Part shown: positions 27,428-36,993 of the stretch, in pieces
Layout: each line of letters opens with the position of its first letter
Position numbering within the stretch: the stretch's first letter is position 1
DNA from: Flavobacteriia bacterium
GTDB lineage: Bacteria > Bacteroidota > Bacteroidia > Flavobacteriales > Schleiferiaceae
Length of the DNA: 60,194 bases
Direction: 5' to 3'
Assembly (NCBI GenBank): GCA_013373425.1
Contig: JABXHW010000020.1
Span: forward strand, 1 to 60,194
Notes under the pieces: model-generated
Databases searched by the model: none
Seen by the model: only the letters and a program-made list of their open reading frames with translations
Told to the model about the DNA's origin: nothing
Made by a program: the position numbers and the translations under genes

Positions 27428-28383
27428 TAGCTAAAGAATCGGTCTACAAATGCTTTTCTATCGAACACTTGAAGGTCTTCTATCTTCTCTCCAACTCCAA
27501 TGTATTTCACCGGTACTTTGAGCTGATCTGAAATACCAATCACAACGCCACCTTTTGCGGTACCGTCAAGCTTGGTGAGAGCAAGGGCCGAAACATCGGT
27601 TACTTTACTGAACTCCACAGCTTGATTCAATGCATTCTGACCGGTAGAAGCGTCGAGAACAAGAAGAACTTCATGCGGTGCATCTGGAACAACCTTCTGC
27701 ATTACACGCTTAATTTTACCGAGCTCATTCATCAAGTTCACTTTATTGTGAAGTCGACCTGCAGTATCAATAAGAACTACATCGGCTTGTTGACTTACCG
27801 CCGATTGAAGCGTGTCGAATGCCACAGAAGCCGGGTCGGAACCCATTCCCTGCTTGACGATTGGCACATCTGCTCTTTCACTCCAAACGACGAGTTGATC
27901 AACGGCTGCAGCACGGAAGGTATCGGCAGCACCTAGAACAACCTTCTTTCCCGCAGCCTTAAATTGGGCGGCGAGTTTTCCGATAGTGGTTGTTTTACCT
28001 ACACCATTTACTCCAACGACCATGATTACATAAGGCTTGTGATCGGGCAAGTCGAATGAAGCACCATCTCCTGCCTGATTCTCGGCGAGTAAGCTGGCAA
28101 TTTCTTCACGGAGAATACTCTGAAGTTCAGACGTATTCATGTATTTATCACGGGATACGCGTTCCTCGATCCGCTCAATAATCTTCACAGTTGTACTTAC
28201 TCCAACATCTGAAGTAATCAGAACTTCCTCTAGGTTATCGAGTACATCAGCATCCACCGTGCTCTTTCCGGCAACGGCGCGTGCTAATTTTCCAAAAACA
28301 CTCTCTTTGGTCTTTTCCAGACCCTCTTCTAATCTCTTTTCTTTCTCTTCGGATCGTCCGAATAGTTTTCCAAGCAAGCTCAT
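27427..28383 (-). CDS. ftsY: Signal recognition particle receptor FtsY
   Basis: A 318-residue SRP GTPase. A short N-terminal charged region precedes the N domain and the G domain with GVNGVGKTTTIGKLA, DTFRAAAVDQL, DTAGR and TKLDGTAKGG. It docks ribosome-SRP complexes at the inner membrane. It lacks the long acidic A domain of E. coli FtsY, as is usual in this phylum. It heads the ftsY-amn-rimO operon and is divergent from the M48 protease cassette. Confidence 0.94.
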   Translation of the reverse strand: MSLLGKLFGRSEEKEKRLEEGLEKTKESVFGKLARAVAGKSTVDADVLDNLEEVLITSDVGVSTTVKIIERIEERVSRDKYMNTSELQSILREEIASLLAENQAGDGASFDLPDHKPYVIMVVGVNGVGKTTTIGKLAAQFKAAGKKVVLGAADTFRAAAVDQLVVWSERADVPIVKQGMGSDPASVAFDTLQSAVSQQADVVLIDTAGRLHNKVNLMNELGKIKRVMQKVVPDAPHEVLLVLDASTGQNALNQAVEFSKVTDVSALALTKLDGTAKGGVVIGISDQLKVPVKYIGVGEKIEDLQVFDRKAFVDRFFS

Positions 28384-28526
28384 AGGCTGTATTTAATGGA
28401 CGGCAAATATCCGAAAAACAGCGGGGACAAGCCTACACAAAATGATTCTCTTAATCCTTTTGGTTTCAAATTTCAATTTCTAACATAAAGTTCTAATTTC
28501 GGCACTCAAATTTATTCGCTCTTTCA

Positions 28527-30773
28527 ATGAAGAAAGTCATTTTCGCGCTTTCCATACTCTTGGGATTTGCTGCTCATTCACAACAAAGGTTAATCAGTTC
28601 TGGCGAAGTTCCTGGACGACTGAACTTACAAAACGCCATTGGATATCTACAGACCTCTACGTCTCTCCGATCACATGGAGATGTCAATCTTGATGAGGAA
28701 CTCGAAAAGCTCTTCACCGGGGCTGAGTATCACATTCAAGAATTAATCACCGACGGCTACATTCTTTTCGGAGATAGCATTTCAACCTATTTGAACGAAG
28801 TGAAGAGCCGATTGCTCGAAAATCGTGAACAATTGAATAGGGAGATTGAAGTCTTTACCGTAAAGTGGGCGACCCCGAATGCATTTATGAGCTCTAGAGG
28901 TCGATTATTCGTCACCACCGGATTGATTTCTCAAGTCCAGAATGAAACGGAATTGGCATTCATTATCGGGCATGAAATTGCACACCATTTCCATGATGAC
29001 ATGGTATCGAAGGTGGAAGAATACCTCAACGAAGTAGAAAGACTCGAAGCCATTGGTAGCGACAAGGTGGCATCCAGAATGCTTCAATACTCCAGAGATA
29101 AAGAGTTGAGTGCGGATGAGTTCGGTATTGAACTGTTGATCGAATCGGGATATTATGACCCTATTCATGCGGAGAACATTTTTGCTGTATTGAGATACGC
29201 CTACCTCCCTTTTGAAGACAAGACCTTCGACTTCAACTGGTTATTATATGACACTACAGGAGTTCAAATTACCGGGCCGTTTCCAGAGGAAGTAAACCCC
29301 ATCAGCAAATCGATGGATTACGATGATTCGAAGGTGACACATCCCAATACTGCAGCGCGCGCCGAAGCCTTTCTAAACTATCTCGTAGAGCATTCTGATT
29401 ACGAAGAGAAAGAAGCCAATCCATTCGATCCACAACGATTCCACCGCTTACAATATTTATCGCGCCGCGAGACCATTGAGGCTGATTTTCAGAATCAAGC
29501 TTATCCCAGAGCCATCTACGAAGCGTACTTGATGTCGCTCGAATACCCAAACCAAACGGAAGAGCTCAAACTCTTTACAGGGTATGCGATGTATGTGATT
29601 GCATCTCTCAAAGCGCATGACGACTACAACGATTTTGTAGTATACGCCGACAGTATAGAGGGCAATTCACATCCAGTGTATCACTTCTTTGAAAATCTTT
29701 CGGCGAATGAAGCTGCAGCAATCGCACTTCGCTACAACTTCCTACTGAACGAAGATCAGGGCAATGATGCCTTTGTTTCTCAATTCAGCGATAAAACTTG
29801 GTACAACTTCATCTTGCTCACGGAATCCGATGTAGATGATTATAGAGGTGTAAGAGTTGAAGAGGCCGCTTTCGACACATTAACGGATAGCGCTTACGCC
29901 CTCCTATCTAAAATTGAAAAGATTCGCTACGACCGTGAGTTGAGCGCTTCGAAAGTAGATAAGGCCACCTGGGCAGCTGAGCTCTTCAACTCCATCGAAA
30001 ATCATCCAAGTTTCGTGAGCAATGTAGACCGCTATGTATCTTTGTTGGACTCGAACGCTTCAAACACGTCTTACTCCGAAGAGCTCCAGCGATTAGAAGA
30101 CCTCGCGGAAGAACGATTTATCAATAACGAACCTGAAGAATTCAACCCGATTGGAATAGATTCTATCTCCATCGTTCATCCATTTGCGTATGAATATGAA
30201 AAGAGGAAAATCTTATTCGGAAGATATTATCGTACGATGTGGGCACCTCGATACGAGGAATCTCTAGAAATGAGATCACAGATGCTCGAGCCTATTGATT
30301 TCTCGCTGAATGCTTTCCAGCCAAATGCCAATGTAGTGACCTATTCTGACGCGGGCTCGAATGACTATACCGTTGAAGAATACAACGACTATGTACTCCT
30401 CTCGCGCCTTGCTATCGAGACCTATGGGTTGAACGATTTACCAATCCTGCCTTACAGTCAGCGTTACCTGAATGAGTACTACCAAAATTCAGGTCAGCGA
30501 TACGTTCTCTACTCACTTTACCGTCACGAACTAGAATGGGACGGCAAGCCAGAATTAATCATGTTCTTTCCGCCGGTTGCAGTTATCGGTGGGGCCGTAT
30601 TGGCATTCTATGATCCGAATTCAACAGAGCTTTATGGAACGGTTTACGATATTCAGAACTCAGAAATCGTGATGGACGCCTATCTCAAATACCAATCCGG
30701 AGATGGCAAAACGACTCGGATAGCAGCCTTTCAAGAACTTATATCTCTCATGCTTCAGACTTCAGAACAATGA
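28527..30773 (+). CDS. Exported M48 metalloprotease, cassette copy 1
   Basis: A 748-residue protein with a signal peptide (MKKVIFALSILLGFAAHSQ). Zinc site: His149, Glu150, His153 in GHEIAHH and Glu193 in ELSADEFG, as in peptidase family M48. NAFMSSRGRLFVTTGLI just before it is the family's substrate-groove strand. The roughly 500 residues after the protease core do not match a domain I recognise; they share motifs with copy 2 (KIRYDRELSASK at about 470; a hydrophobic MFFPPVAVIGGAVLAF near 690). M48 proteins such as BepA work in outer-membrane protein quality control. The stop overlaps the next start by four bases (ATGA). Confidence 0.82.
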   Translation: MKKVIFALSILLGFAAHSQQRLISSGEVPGRLNLQNAIGYLQTSTSLRSHGDVNLDEELEKLFTGAEYHIQELITDGYILFGDSISTYLNEVKSRLLENREQLNREIEVFTVKWATPNAFMSSRGRLFVTTGLISQVQNETELAFIIGHEIAHHFHDDMVSKVEEYLNEVERLEAIGSDKVASRMLQYSRDKELSADEFGIELLIESGYYDPIHAENIFAVLRYAYLPFEDKTFDFNWLLYDTTGVQITGPFPEEVNPISKSMDYDDSKVTHPNTAARAEAFLNYLVEHSDYEEKEANPFDPQRFHRLQYLSRRETIEADFQNQAYPRAIYEAYLMSLEYPNQTEELKLFTGYAMYVIASLKAHDDYNDFVVYADSIEGNSHPVYHFFENLSANEAAAIALRYNFLLNEDQGNDAFVSQFSDKTWYNFILLTESDVDDYRGVRVEEAAFDTLTDSAYALLSKIEKIRYDRELSASKVDKATWAAELFNSIENHPSFVSNVDRYVSLLDSNASNTSYSEELQRLEDLAEERFINNEPEEFNPIGIDSISIVHPFAYEYEKRKILFGRYYRTMWAPRYEESLEMRSQMLEPIDFSLNAFQPNANVVTYSDAGSNDYTVEEYNDYVLLSRLAIETYGLNDLPILPYSQRYLNEYYQNSGQRYVLYSLYRHELEWDGKPELIMFFPPVAVIGGAVLAFYDPNSTELYGTVYDIQNSEIVMDAYLKYQSGDGKTTRIAAFQELISLMLQTSEQ

Positions 30774-31522
30774 AATTAAGAATCATTATAACTCTGCTTT
30801 TCCTTGGAGCAGTAGCACAAGCACAGGTTAGACCATCCTTCTTAGGACATCGTAGTGTCCTGTCGTTCAAAGGCAGTTTTATGCATGCTCGCCTTTCTCC
30901 AGAAGCCTATAGAAATGCCCGAAACACGGAGAGCCCAATTATTTTTTTCAATTCCGTCAGCTATGAAAGATTGAGATCTCGAAACGGCACATGGGTAATC
31001 TCAGCAGGCGCGAGTCCATTCAGTCTCAACTTGGGAGACCATAACATGGTTGTCGAACAAAATGATAGATCTTATTACTACTACGGAGACCAGTATATCT
31101 CAGCTATGAATTATCATTTGAGCTATGGGTTCCGCAACTACTATCAAAATGTTGCTCCCGTAGGCAAATACGTTGGAATTCACCTGCGGTACAACAGGCT
31201 AAGTACAACCCTCGATGAAACCGCTTTTCAGCGCAGATCGAATGGATCTTCCAACGTGTTGCTTTACGGCGTCGATACAGAACGAGAATTTACAAATAAT
31301 TCGTTCCAGTTGGAATTGGAAACAGGTCACTCTTGGTTGATAAACGCCAACGTTACAATCGACCTAGGCCTTACCCTCAAACTGCCTTTCTATCCGCTCT
31401 TCCGACCAGACCGTGATGTGCAGGACGATGGGCTGACGTATCGAGTGAACAGGTTTATGCCTTTCTCTCATTACGGAACGTCCAGCTTACTCATCGACCT
31501 TAGAATTGGTTGGATGCATTGA
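30770..31522 (+). CDS. Predicted outer-membrane beta-barrel, type A, copy 1
   Basis: A 250-residue protein with signal peptide MKLRIIITLLFLGAVAQAQ. The mature part is a run of amphipathic strands ending in an aromatic strand (LLIDLRIGWMH). It shares FLGHRSVL, SYERLRSRNGTWVISAG and YGFRNYYQNVAPVGKY with the type A barrel of the second cassette (YLGKKSIL, IYQRVVGRKWTLVGRAG, FGFRRYSRITAPIGHY). It is translationally coupled to the M48 gene, which implies a joint function. No known barrel family was recognised. Confidence 0.68.
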   Translation: MKLRIIITLLFLGAVAQAQVRPSFLGHRSVLSFKGSFMHARLSPEAYRNARNTESPIIFFNSVSYERLRSRNGTWVISAGASPFSLNLGDHNMVVEQNDRSYYYYGDQYISAMNYHLSYGFRNYYQNVAPVGKYVGIHLRYNRLSTTLDETAFQRRSNGSSNVLLYGVDTEREFTNNSFQLELETGHSWLINANVTIDLGLTLKLPFYPLFRPDRDVQDDGLTYRVNRFMPFSHYGTSSLLIDLRIGWMH

Positions 31523-31566
31523 TTTGGCACCTCATTTGCTTGGGAGTAAAAAACTACTCTACGCAA

Positions 31567-32577
31567 ATGAAAACCTACTTATTAACTGCAATGGCTCTAG
31601 CATCCATAATAGCTTGGAGCCAAGATGAAAGAAACATCATTTTCAATCACCCTGGAAATGGGGGAACGGTAATTATTCAAGACATCTATCACGACACCTT
31701 ACCGAGCATTTCCAGAGATTGGCGCGACCCACTGCTCGAAGGACGAATTGGAATAGGTGTTGCCGCTATCAATGGAGGTCAAACTGGGGGATTCCAACCC
31801 GAAGTAGAGCTCTACAGTCAGCTCAATGACCTCGTTGGCGTTGAGGTGAATTTCTCTGGAATTACAGACCAAGGCGACAGTCATTACAGTCCGGAAGAAT
31901 TGTCTCAAAACGACGCTGTGTTCAAATCTTGGAGCGGAACGGCATCAGCTACTTTCACTCTAGGCGATTTGAGTAAAACAAAGCTTCATCGCGTCTCTTG
32001 GCGATATTTCACACCCTTTAATGTTCAGTACGAAAAGCATAGTCAAGCTATGACGCGCGTTCGCTATCGCCATCAAGCTCGACTTGGATTTAACATTCAA
32101 GGCGGCAACCCTTTAGGATACACCTCATCCATTTCAAGTGATGCCACGCGAATTGTGGCTTGGAACGATTTAAGTGTGGGAAACTTGATGCTTGGGTATG
32201 CTTGGCGACTCGATAGATGGATGCAAGTTGAGGCAACGAACAAAACTTCGAGTAAGAATCTATCGCGATCGAGAACAGTGTTTGCCGATGTGATGATGAA
32301 CCTCCACCATGCGATTGACGGTGACATTTACGAAATGGGCAATGCAGGAGGCTATCAATACATCGGTGATCTCAATCCTAGTCAGCTTTCATTCTCCGCC
32401 TTGGGTGTTCGAATTGGCTACCGCGGAACCCGAATGTTCAACATTGAAAACTTCGGAATCTTTCATCGCTACGAATTGGGCTGGCGCCCTTCCTATAACG
32501 ATAGCTCCATTGGATTGGATCAAGTTGCTCCTGGCAGTAAATTTTACTTCATCGCAGCCGTAGGTATTCAATTCTAG
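31567..32577 (+). CDS. Predicted outer-membrane beta-barrel, type B, copy 1
   Basis: A 336-residue protein; MKTYLLTAMALASIIAWSQ is the signal peptide and sets the start at 31567. The body is strand-rich and ends FIAAVGIQF, a typical terminal barrel strand with a closing Phe. The C-terminal part (VRIGYRGTRMFNIENFG, YELGWRPSY) resembles that of the two type B barrels in the second cassette (IEIGYEGLSSFKY, ISIGSRPGYL), so the three are probably distant relatives. It follows the type A barrel by 44 bases. Confidence 0.62.
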   Translation: MKTYLLTAMALASIIAWSQDERNIIFNHPGNGGTVIIQDIYHDTLPSISRDWRDPLLEGRIGIGVAAINGGQTGGFQPEVELYSQLNDLVGVEVNFSGITDQGDSHYSPEELSQNDAVFKSWSGTASATFTLGDLSKTKLHRVSWRYFTPFNVQYEKHSQAMTRVRYRHQARLGFNIQGGNPLGYTSSISSDATRIVAWNDLSVGNLMLGYAWRLDRWMQVEATNKTSSKNLSRSRTVFADVMMNLHHAIDGDIYEMGNAGGYQYIGDLNPSQLSFSALGVRIGYRGTRMFNIENFGIFHRYELGWRPSYNDSSIGLDQVAPGSKFYFIAAVGIQF

Positions 32578-32650
32578 AACGAGTTTGTCCTATAATTGAA
32601 TAACCGAGATTTGTCGGATTTAAGGGGGCGGGAGTTTGAGTTTCAATTGA

Positions 32651-32658
32651 TACATTTG
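32651..32658 (+). promoter_or_regulatory. -7 box TACATTTG upstream of the second M48 gene
   Basis: A perfect TAnnTTTG lies 143 bases before the ATG at 32802. No TTG occurs at the usual distance upstream. If used, it gives the second cassette its own promoter and a leader of about 135 nt. Confidence 0.35.
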
Positions 32659-32801
32659 TGAACAACTGAAACTCTTTACTCGACCTCTGATCGCTCTCGT
32701 CTAATTATCTTTCACAAGTACAGACACAATCCGAGCTTCTTGGCCTACAGGGCCATTGTCATTGTCTTCTTTTGAGTTTTAGCAGATAAAAAATCAGGAG
32801 A

Positions 32802-35069
32802 ATGAAAATTAGCACGGACAAACTGCTGTTGATTAGCTCTGCCATTCTAGGCTTGAGTTTATCGGGAATCAGTCAAGAGCACCTACGTTCCCAAGGTGAA
32901 ATGGTAGAAGAGTTCACCGAGCGTGAACGCCATGACTTTTTGAATCGCGAGATTCCCAACCGACTTGTTGACAACGAGGGCGCCAAAAAAGCCGAATACC
33001 TCAATCAAAGTGAGTTTTTCTTATCGGAGCTCTTGATGAGCGGTGAAGTTATCTACGGTGATTCCATTTCGATCTACCTCAATGATGTCATGGCGCGATT
33101 AACCGCAAATAGTGATGACATCAATGAAAATATTCGAGCGTATACCTTAAGATCGCCCGTTCCAAATGCGTTCATGACGTCAAAGGGGATTTTAATGGTG
33201 ACGACTGGGCTTATCGCGCAAGTTCAAAACGAAACTGAACTCGCATTGGTTATTGCGCATGAGATCGGACATGATCACGAAGGTGACATCGAAAGATCGA
33301 TCGAGAGAACCATCGATATCGAGGTGAATAATCGCATATATGAAGGGGCTGAAGATGGCCTTTCACTCTACGAATACAGCCAAGAGCGAGAATTGAATGC
33401 GGATGACTTTGCGCTAAAGTTGATGTTGGAAAGTGAAGGCTATAATCCAATCAATGCTTCTGCCATCTTTGATGTATTGCTATTCTCTTATTTACCCTTC
33501 GACGATGTCGTGTTCCCTATGGCCTACATCGCACCATCACGCATTGAACTCGACCTCTCAAAAATTAAAGACATCGAGAATGATATTACGGCGGAGAGTG
33601 ATTTCGACGATGAAGAAAGTAGCCACCCGAATTACGAAAGAAGAACCGAGCGATTTTTTGACTACCTATTGGATGCCGATTTCGAGGAAGATGACTACGA
33701 GCATCTTTCCGCTAACCCGCTTGGTGAAAATCGATTCAAGCGCATCCAGCGCCTGGCTAGGCTGGACGCCATTCAACGTGATTTGCACGAACGTAATTAT
33801 GTAAGAGCATTGTATAACACGTACGTTCTTTCCATTACTGATACAGCGCTCTCTGATGATGCCGAAAAATTTGTGGGATATGCGTTGCACGCCATTGCAT
33901 CATACAAGGTTGAATATGCAAACTATAACAACACTCCGCGTAAACCGGGTAATGAGCACGAGAATATCTTTGAGGACCAGAACACCGAGGGCAAGATTGC
34001 ACTCCTTGACAAATTCATGGAGACACTCACTGCTGAACAGGCATTGGGTCTAGCGATTCGCTATAACTACGAGCTTCACATGAAGCATCCTGAAGACCCT
34101 TTCATACTAGAGAACTTGAACGGGAACATCAACCAGTTGATTCGCTTAATGGAAGGTTCGCTTGATACCTACACGAATTCACCACTCGGTGACACTACTT
34201 CAATAGATACATTGTCTGAGGTGGAGTATGAGAATTTGTCTAAGATTGACAAAATTCGCTATGACCGTCAGATGTCAGGTAGCAAGGCTCAAGACTGGTC
34301 GAATTCTTTGCTTTATGAATATGCTGAAGACGAAATACTTATCGCTTTATACGAAGCTCAAGAATTGCTTTATTCGGAGGATACCGAAAATCGCAGTGGA
34401 CTTAATGAAGCTGAATTCCGCGATCTCCTCAGTAACCTGAGCGAAGAAAACGATGAATACGAGGATGTCAACTTGGGTTTACGCGAAGTACATTACCTAT
34501 CGCCTATTCTGTATTCATTCCACATCGAAAGCCGTTATAGTAGCGACTTTAAGCTCGAGCGTACAATGGAATTCCGCGAACGCTTCGAGCGCGCTTCGGA
34601 TGTTGCATTACGTGCAGCCGGCCTCCGTGCTGAAACGTACTACACAAGCGACTTTGACGATGACGAAGAATCGACTCAAAAGTTTAATGATTATGTCGTT
34701 CTACGCGAATGGTTCCAAGAGCGACTCAGTCATGTAAACACGCCTGTTAACAACAGTTTACAAGCGCGGGCTATCGAAATCGCAGATCGTACGGGTATCG
34801 ATCACTTGGTCGTGCCAACAGCTATCAATTCATCATTTAAAGTCAACCGCTTCACTTCTGCCGTTTTGATGGTTGTTTTCCCACCTTCTGTCTTTGGATT
34901 GTTGGACGACTTGTACAAGGCCAATGACAATTCAATCTTGGTCTACTTTGTGTTCGATCTTAGATCGGGCAATGCAATGCTCATCAATGTTCGGGAATAC
35001 GAAGCATTCATGCACCAGGATTACTTGAATCAAATGGTGTACGACATGGTGTTTCAAATTGGCAACTAA
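32802..35069 (+). CDS. Exported M48 metalloprotease, cassette copy 2
   Basis: A 755-residue paralogue of the protein at 28527. A signal peptide (about 25 residues) is followed by the M48 core: NAFMTSKGILMVTTGLI, His153, Glu154, His157 in AHEIGHDH, and Glu197 in ELNADDFAL. As in copy 1, a long C-terminal region follows with KIRYDRQMSGSK and a hydrophobic VVFPPSVFGLL near the end. Both copies keep all zinc ligands, so both should be active. The C-terminal part is more acidic than in copy 1. The type A barrel gene starts 21 bases later. Confidence 0.82.
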   Translation: MKISTDKLLLISSAILGLSLSGISQEHLRSQGEMVEEFTERERHDFLNREIPNRLVDNEGAKKAEYLNQSEFFLSELLMSGEVIYGDSISIYLNDVMARLTANSDDINENIRAYTLRSPVPNAFMTSKGILMVTTGLIAQVQNETELALVIAHEIGHDHEGDIERSIERTIDIEVNNRIYEGAEDGLSLYEYSQERELNADDFALKLMLESEGYNPINASAIFDVLLFSYLPFDDVVFPMAYIAPSRIELDLSKIKDIENDITAESDFDDEESSHPNYERRTERFFDYLLDADFEEDDYEHLSANPLGENRFKRIQRLARLDAIQRDLHERNYVRALYNTYVLSITDTALSDDAEKFVGYALHAIASYKVEYANYNNTPRKPGNEHENIFEDQNTEGKIALLDKFMETLTAEQALGLAIRYNYELHMKHPEDPFILENLNGNINQLIRLMEGSLDTYTNSPLGDTTSIDTLSEVEYENLSKIDKIRYDRQMSGSKAQDWSNSLLYEYAEDEILIALYEAQELLYSEDTENRSGLNEAEFRDLLSNLSEENDEYEDVNLGLREVHYLSPILYSFHIESRYSSDFKLERTMEFRERFERASDVALRAAGLRAETYYTSDFDDDEESTQKFNDYVVLREWFQERLSHVNTPVNNSLQARAIEIADRTGIDHLVVPTAINSSFKVNRFTSAVLMVVFPPSVFGLLDDLYKANDNSILVYFVFDLRSGNAMLINVREYEAFMHQDYLNQMVYDMVFQIGN

Positions 35070-35090
35070 TCAGAATAAGATAAAGTCGAT

Positions 35091-35918
35091 ATGACTAGAT
35101 TACAGACAATATATAGTGTAGCCGTATTTACCTTGCTCTCTGCCGCCGGGTATGCACAGAATTCCCACGGTTACTTGGGAAAGAAATCAATCCTTCAGTA
35201 CGACCTTGGATTTAACACTAACTACTTCCTTGGTCGTTCAGCGGACATGAGCGTAGAGGAGAACTCTCCAGTGATGCGCTTTGAGCACAACATCATATAT
35301 CAGCGAGTTGTGGGCAGAAAATGGACCCTCGTTGGGCGTGCAGGGTATTCCAGAAATTACCTCAAATCGGTGAGGGATTTTAATTATCCCGTGACAGATA
35401 ACACCGGAGTAACCCGCGAATACACGTTTAATAAAAGCTTAGGGAACGAAAATCAAGCGTTCAACACCATTACAGCAGAGTTCGGCTTTAGAAGATATTC
35501 GAGAATTACCGCTCCTATTGGGCATTACTACGGTTTTACAGCTGGGTATGCGATGATGAGTATGGAGTACGCCTATAACAATTATGCGAGGTACTCGTCT
35601 GGAAACTACTATGGATTGTATCTACCACCGGCTTCTGTCAGCTCAGGAGTTCCGTTCTTAGGATGGGAAATGGGTGCTACACGAGTAATAGATCAGCAAT
35701 GGGTAATCGAATACGGTGGGTCTATGCGCTTCACCTTTCCAACCAAGTCTGACAACTACTATCGCGGTTCCTTCTCGCTCAATGAGCCATACGCCAATTA
35801 CGGAGAAAGAGAGCCCGAAGTGGGAAACACCATAACTGGTGTCGAAGACGCCCTTCAACTCGGTTTTGCAGGCAATACAACCTTGATGTTTCACGTAAGC
35901 TTCGGTTGGCTACACTAA
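35091..35918 (+). CDS. Predicted outer-membrane beta-barrel, type A, copy 2
   Basis: A 275-residue protein with a signal peptide ending near GYAQN. It is homologous by eye to the 250-residue barrel of the first cassette, sharing the start (YLGKKSIL), a middle strand (YQRVVGRKWTLVGRAGYS), FGFRRYSRITAPIGHYYGF, and the end LMFHVSFGWLH. It is rich in Tyr and aromatic strand ends. Cassette position directly after an M48 gene is conserved between both copies. Confidence 0.68.
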   Translation: MTRLQTIYSVAVFTLLSAAGYAQNSHGYLGKKSILQYDLGFNTNYFLGRSADMSVEENSPVMRFEHNIIYQRVVGRKWTLVGRAGYSRNYLKSVRDFNYPVTDNTGVTREYTFNKSLGNENQAFNTITAEFGFRRYSRITAPIGHYYGFTAGYAMMSMEYAYNNYARYSSGNYYGLYLPPASVSSGVPFLGWEMGATRVIDQQWVIEYGGSMRFTFPTKSDNYYRGSFSLNEPYANYGEREPEVGNTITGVEDALQLGFAGNTTLMFHVSFGWLH

Positions 35919-35949
35919 CTCATAACCTTCTCTTCTACTTTCAAATTAC

Positions 35950-36966
35950 ATGAAGAATTTCAAACTCTCAATGGCAGCCGTGGCCCTAAGCTTTTTAGGG
36001 CATCACGCCGCTGCTCAGGACACCATTGCTGTTCTCGACATCGACCAAGAGAACAGCGACACCGACATGTTGAACGATAGAGGTTCATTGTACATGTTCA
36101 ACAATCAATATTACAATCAAGGATACTTGGGATTCTATGGCGTAAAAGCCACCTATCCGAGTGGAGGAAGCATTCCCAACATTTCGTTGAGCTACAAGGG
36201 CCTCTGGAATGAGGATTACATGTTGGAAGCCGAAGTTCTTCCTTTGGACTTCAACACACCAGAACTCGGACTGGGGCTTGACATTCCTGCCACCATTTTA
36301 GGTGATATTCAAGTGATGGGATCTGCATTCTTCTTCCATTCGACGAAACGAGGTCGCGTCAACTTGAGTCAGCGTGCATTTTCCGGAATGAACGTCAATA
36401 TCAAGACGCCAAGTATTGTCCAAACGAACTACGGCTTGCGTGCGGGTTTTCAACTCGATAACAACTATATGAGACTTCCGAGCTCTGACCCTAGAGCGAG
36501 TGAAATATCAAGCGTTACCTACCTCAGAGGAGAGCGAAATATCAACTTTGTACTCGGCGCTCAATACACGTCCACACATGCTGCGGCTGGAAAATTTGAG
36601 AACGAATCCTTTACCATGGGCGTGTACACAAGATCGCGTATCTATGGTCACGTTCGCGTAAGCATGGCCTCTAGCTTGGTAGTTGAAGATCGCGATGCAT
36701 TGGCAGACGACTACGACTTGAGCTTGAATGGCGACACAGAAGGCTATAGAAGATTTGGAATAGAAATCGGATACGAAGGCCTATCCTCATTCAAGTACAA
36801 GTACAAAAATGGACGATTTACTCCGCAGGGATTCTTCTATGCGTACAACATCTCCATTGGATCACGTCCTGGCTACCTGCCTTCAAATGACGAGTTCCAA
36901 GCTGCACAACTTCGCTACAATCAATTCGCTTTGATGGCTGGGCTTACCATCGGCTATATCAACTGA
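35950..36966 (+). CDS. Predicted outer-membrane beta-barrel, type B, copy 2a
   Basis: A 338-residue protein with signal peptide ending HHAAAQD. It is clearly paralogous to the next gene over its whole length (shared YNQGYLGFYG, PNISLSYKGLWNE, MLEAEVLPLDF, DPRASEISS, RGERNINFVLGAQYT, GDTEGYRRFGIE, IGSRPGYLP). The many alternating strands and the final strand FALMAGLTIGYIN indicate a barrel. No known family was recognised. Confidence 0.66.
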   Translation: MKNFKLSMAAVALSFLGHHAAAQDTIAVLDIDQENSDTDMLNDRGSLYMFNNQYYNQGYLGFYGVKATYPSGGSIPNISLSYKGLWNEDYMLEAEVLPLDFNTPELGLGLDIPATILGDIQVMGSAFFFHSTKRGRVNLSQRAFSGMNVNIKTPSIVQTNYGLRAGFQLDNNYMRLPSSDPRASEISSVTYLRGERNINFVLGAQYTSTHAAAGKFENESFTMGVYTRSRIYGHVRVSMASSLVVEDRDALADDYDLSLNGDTEGYRRFGIEIGYEGLSSFKYKYKNGRFTPQGFFYAYNISIGSRPGYLPSNDEFQAAQLRYNQFALMAGLTIGYIN

Positions 36967-36993
36967 TGCACAACTCAGAGCACGTACTATCAA

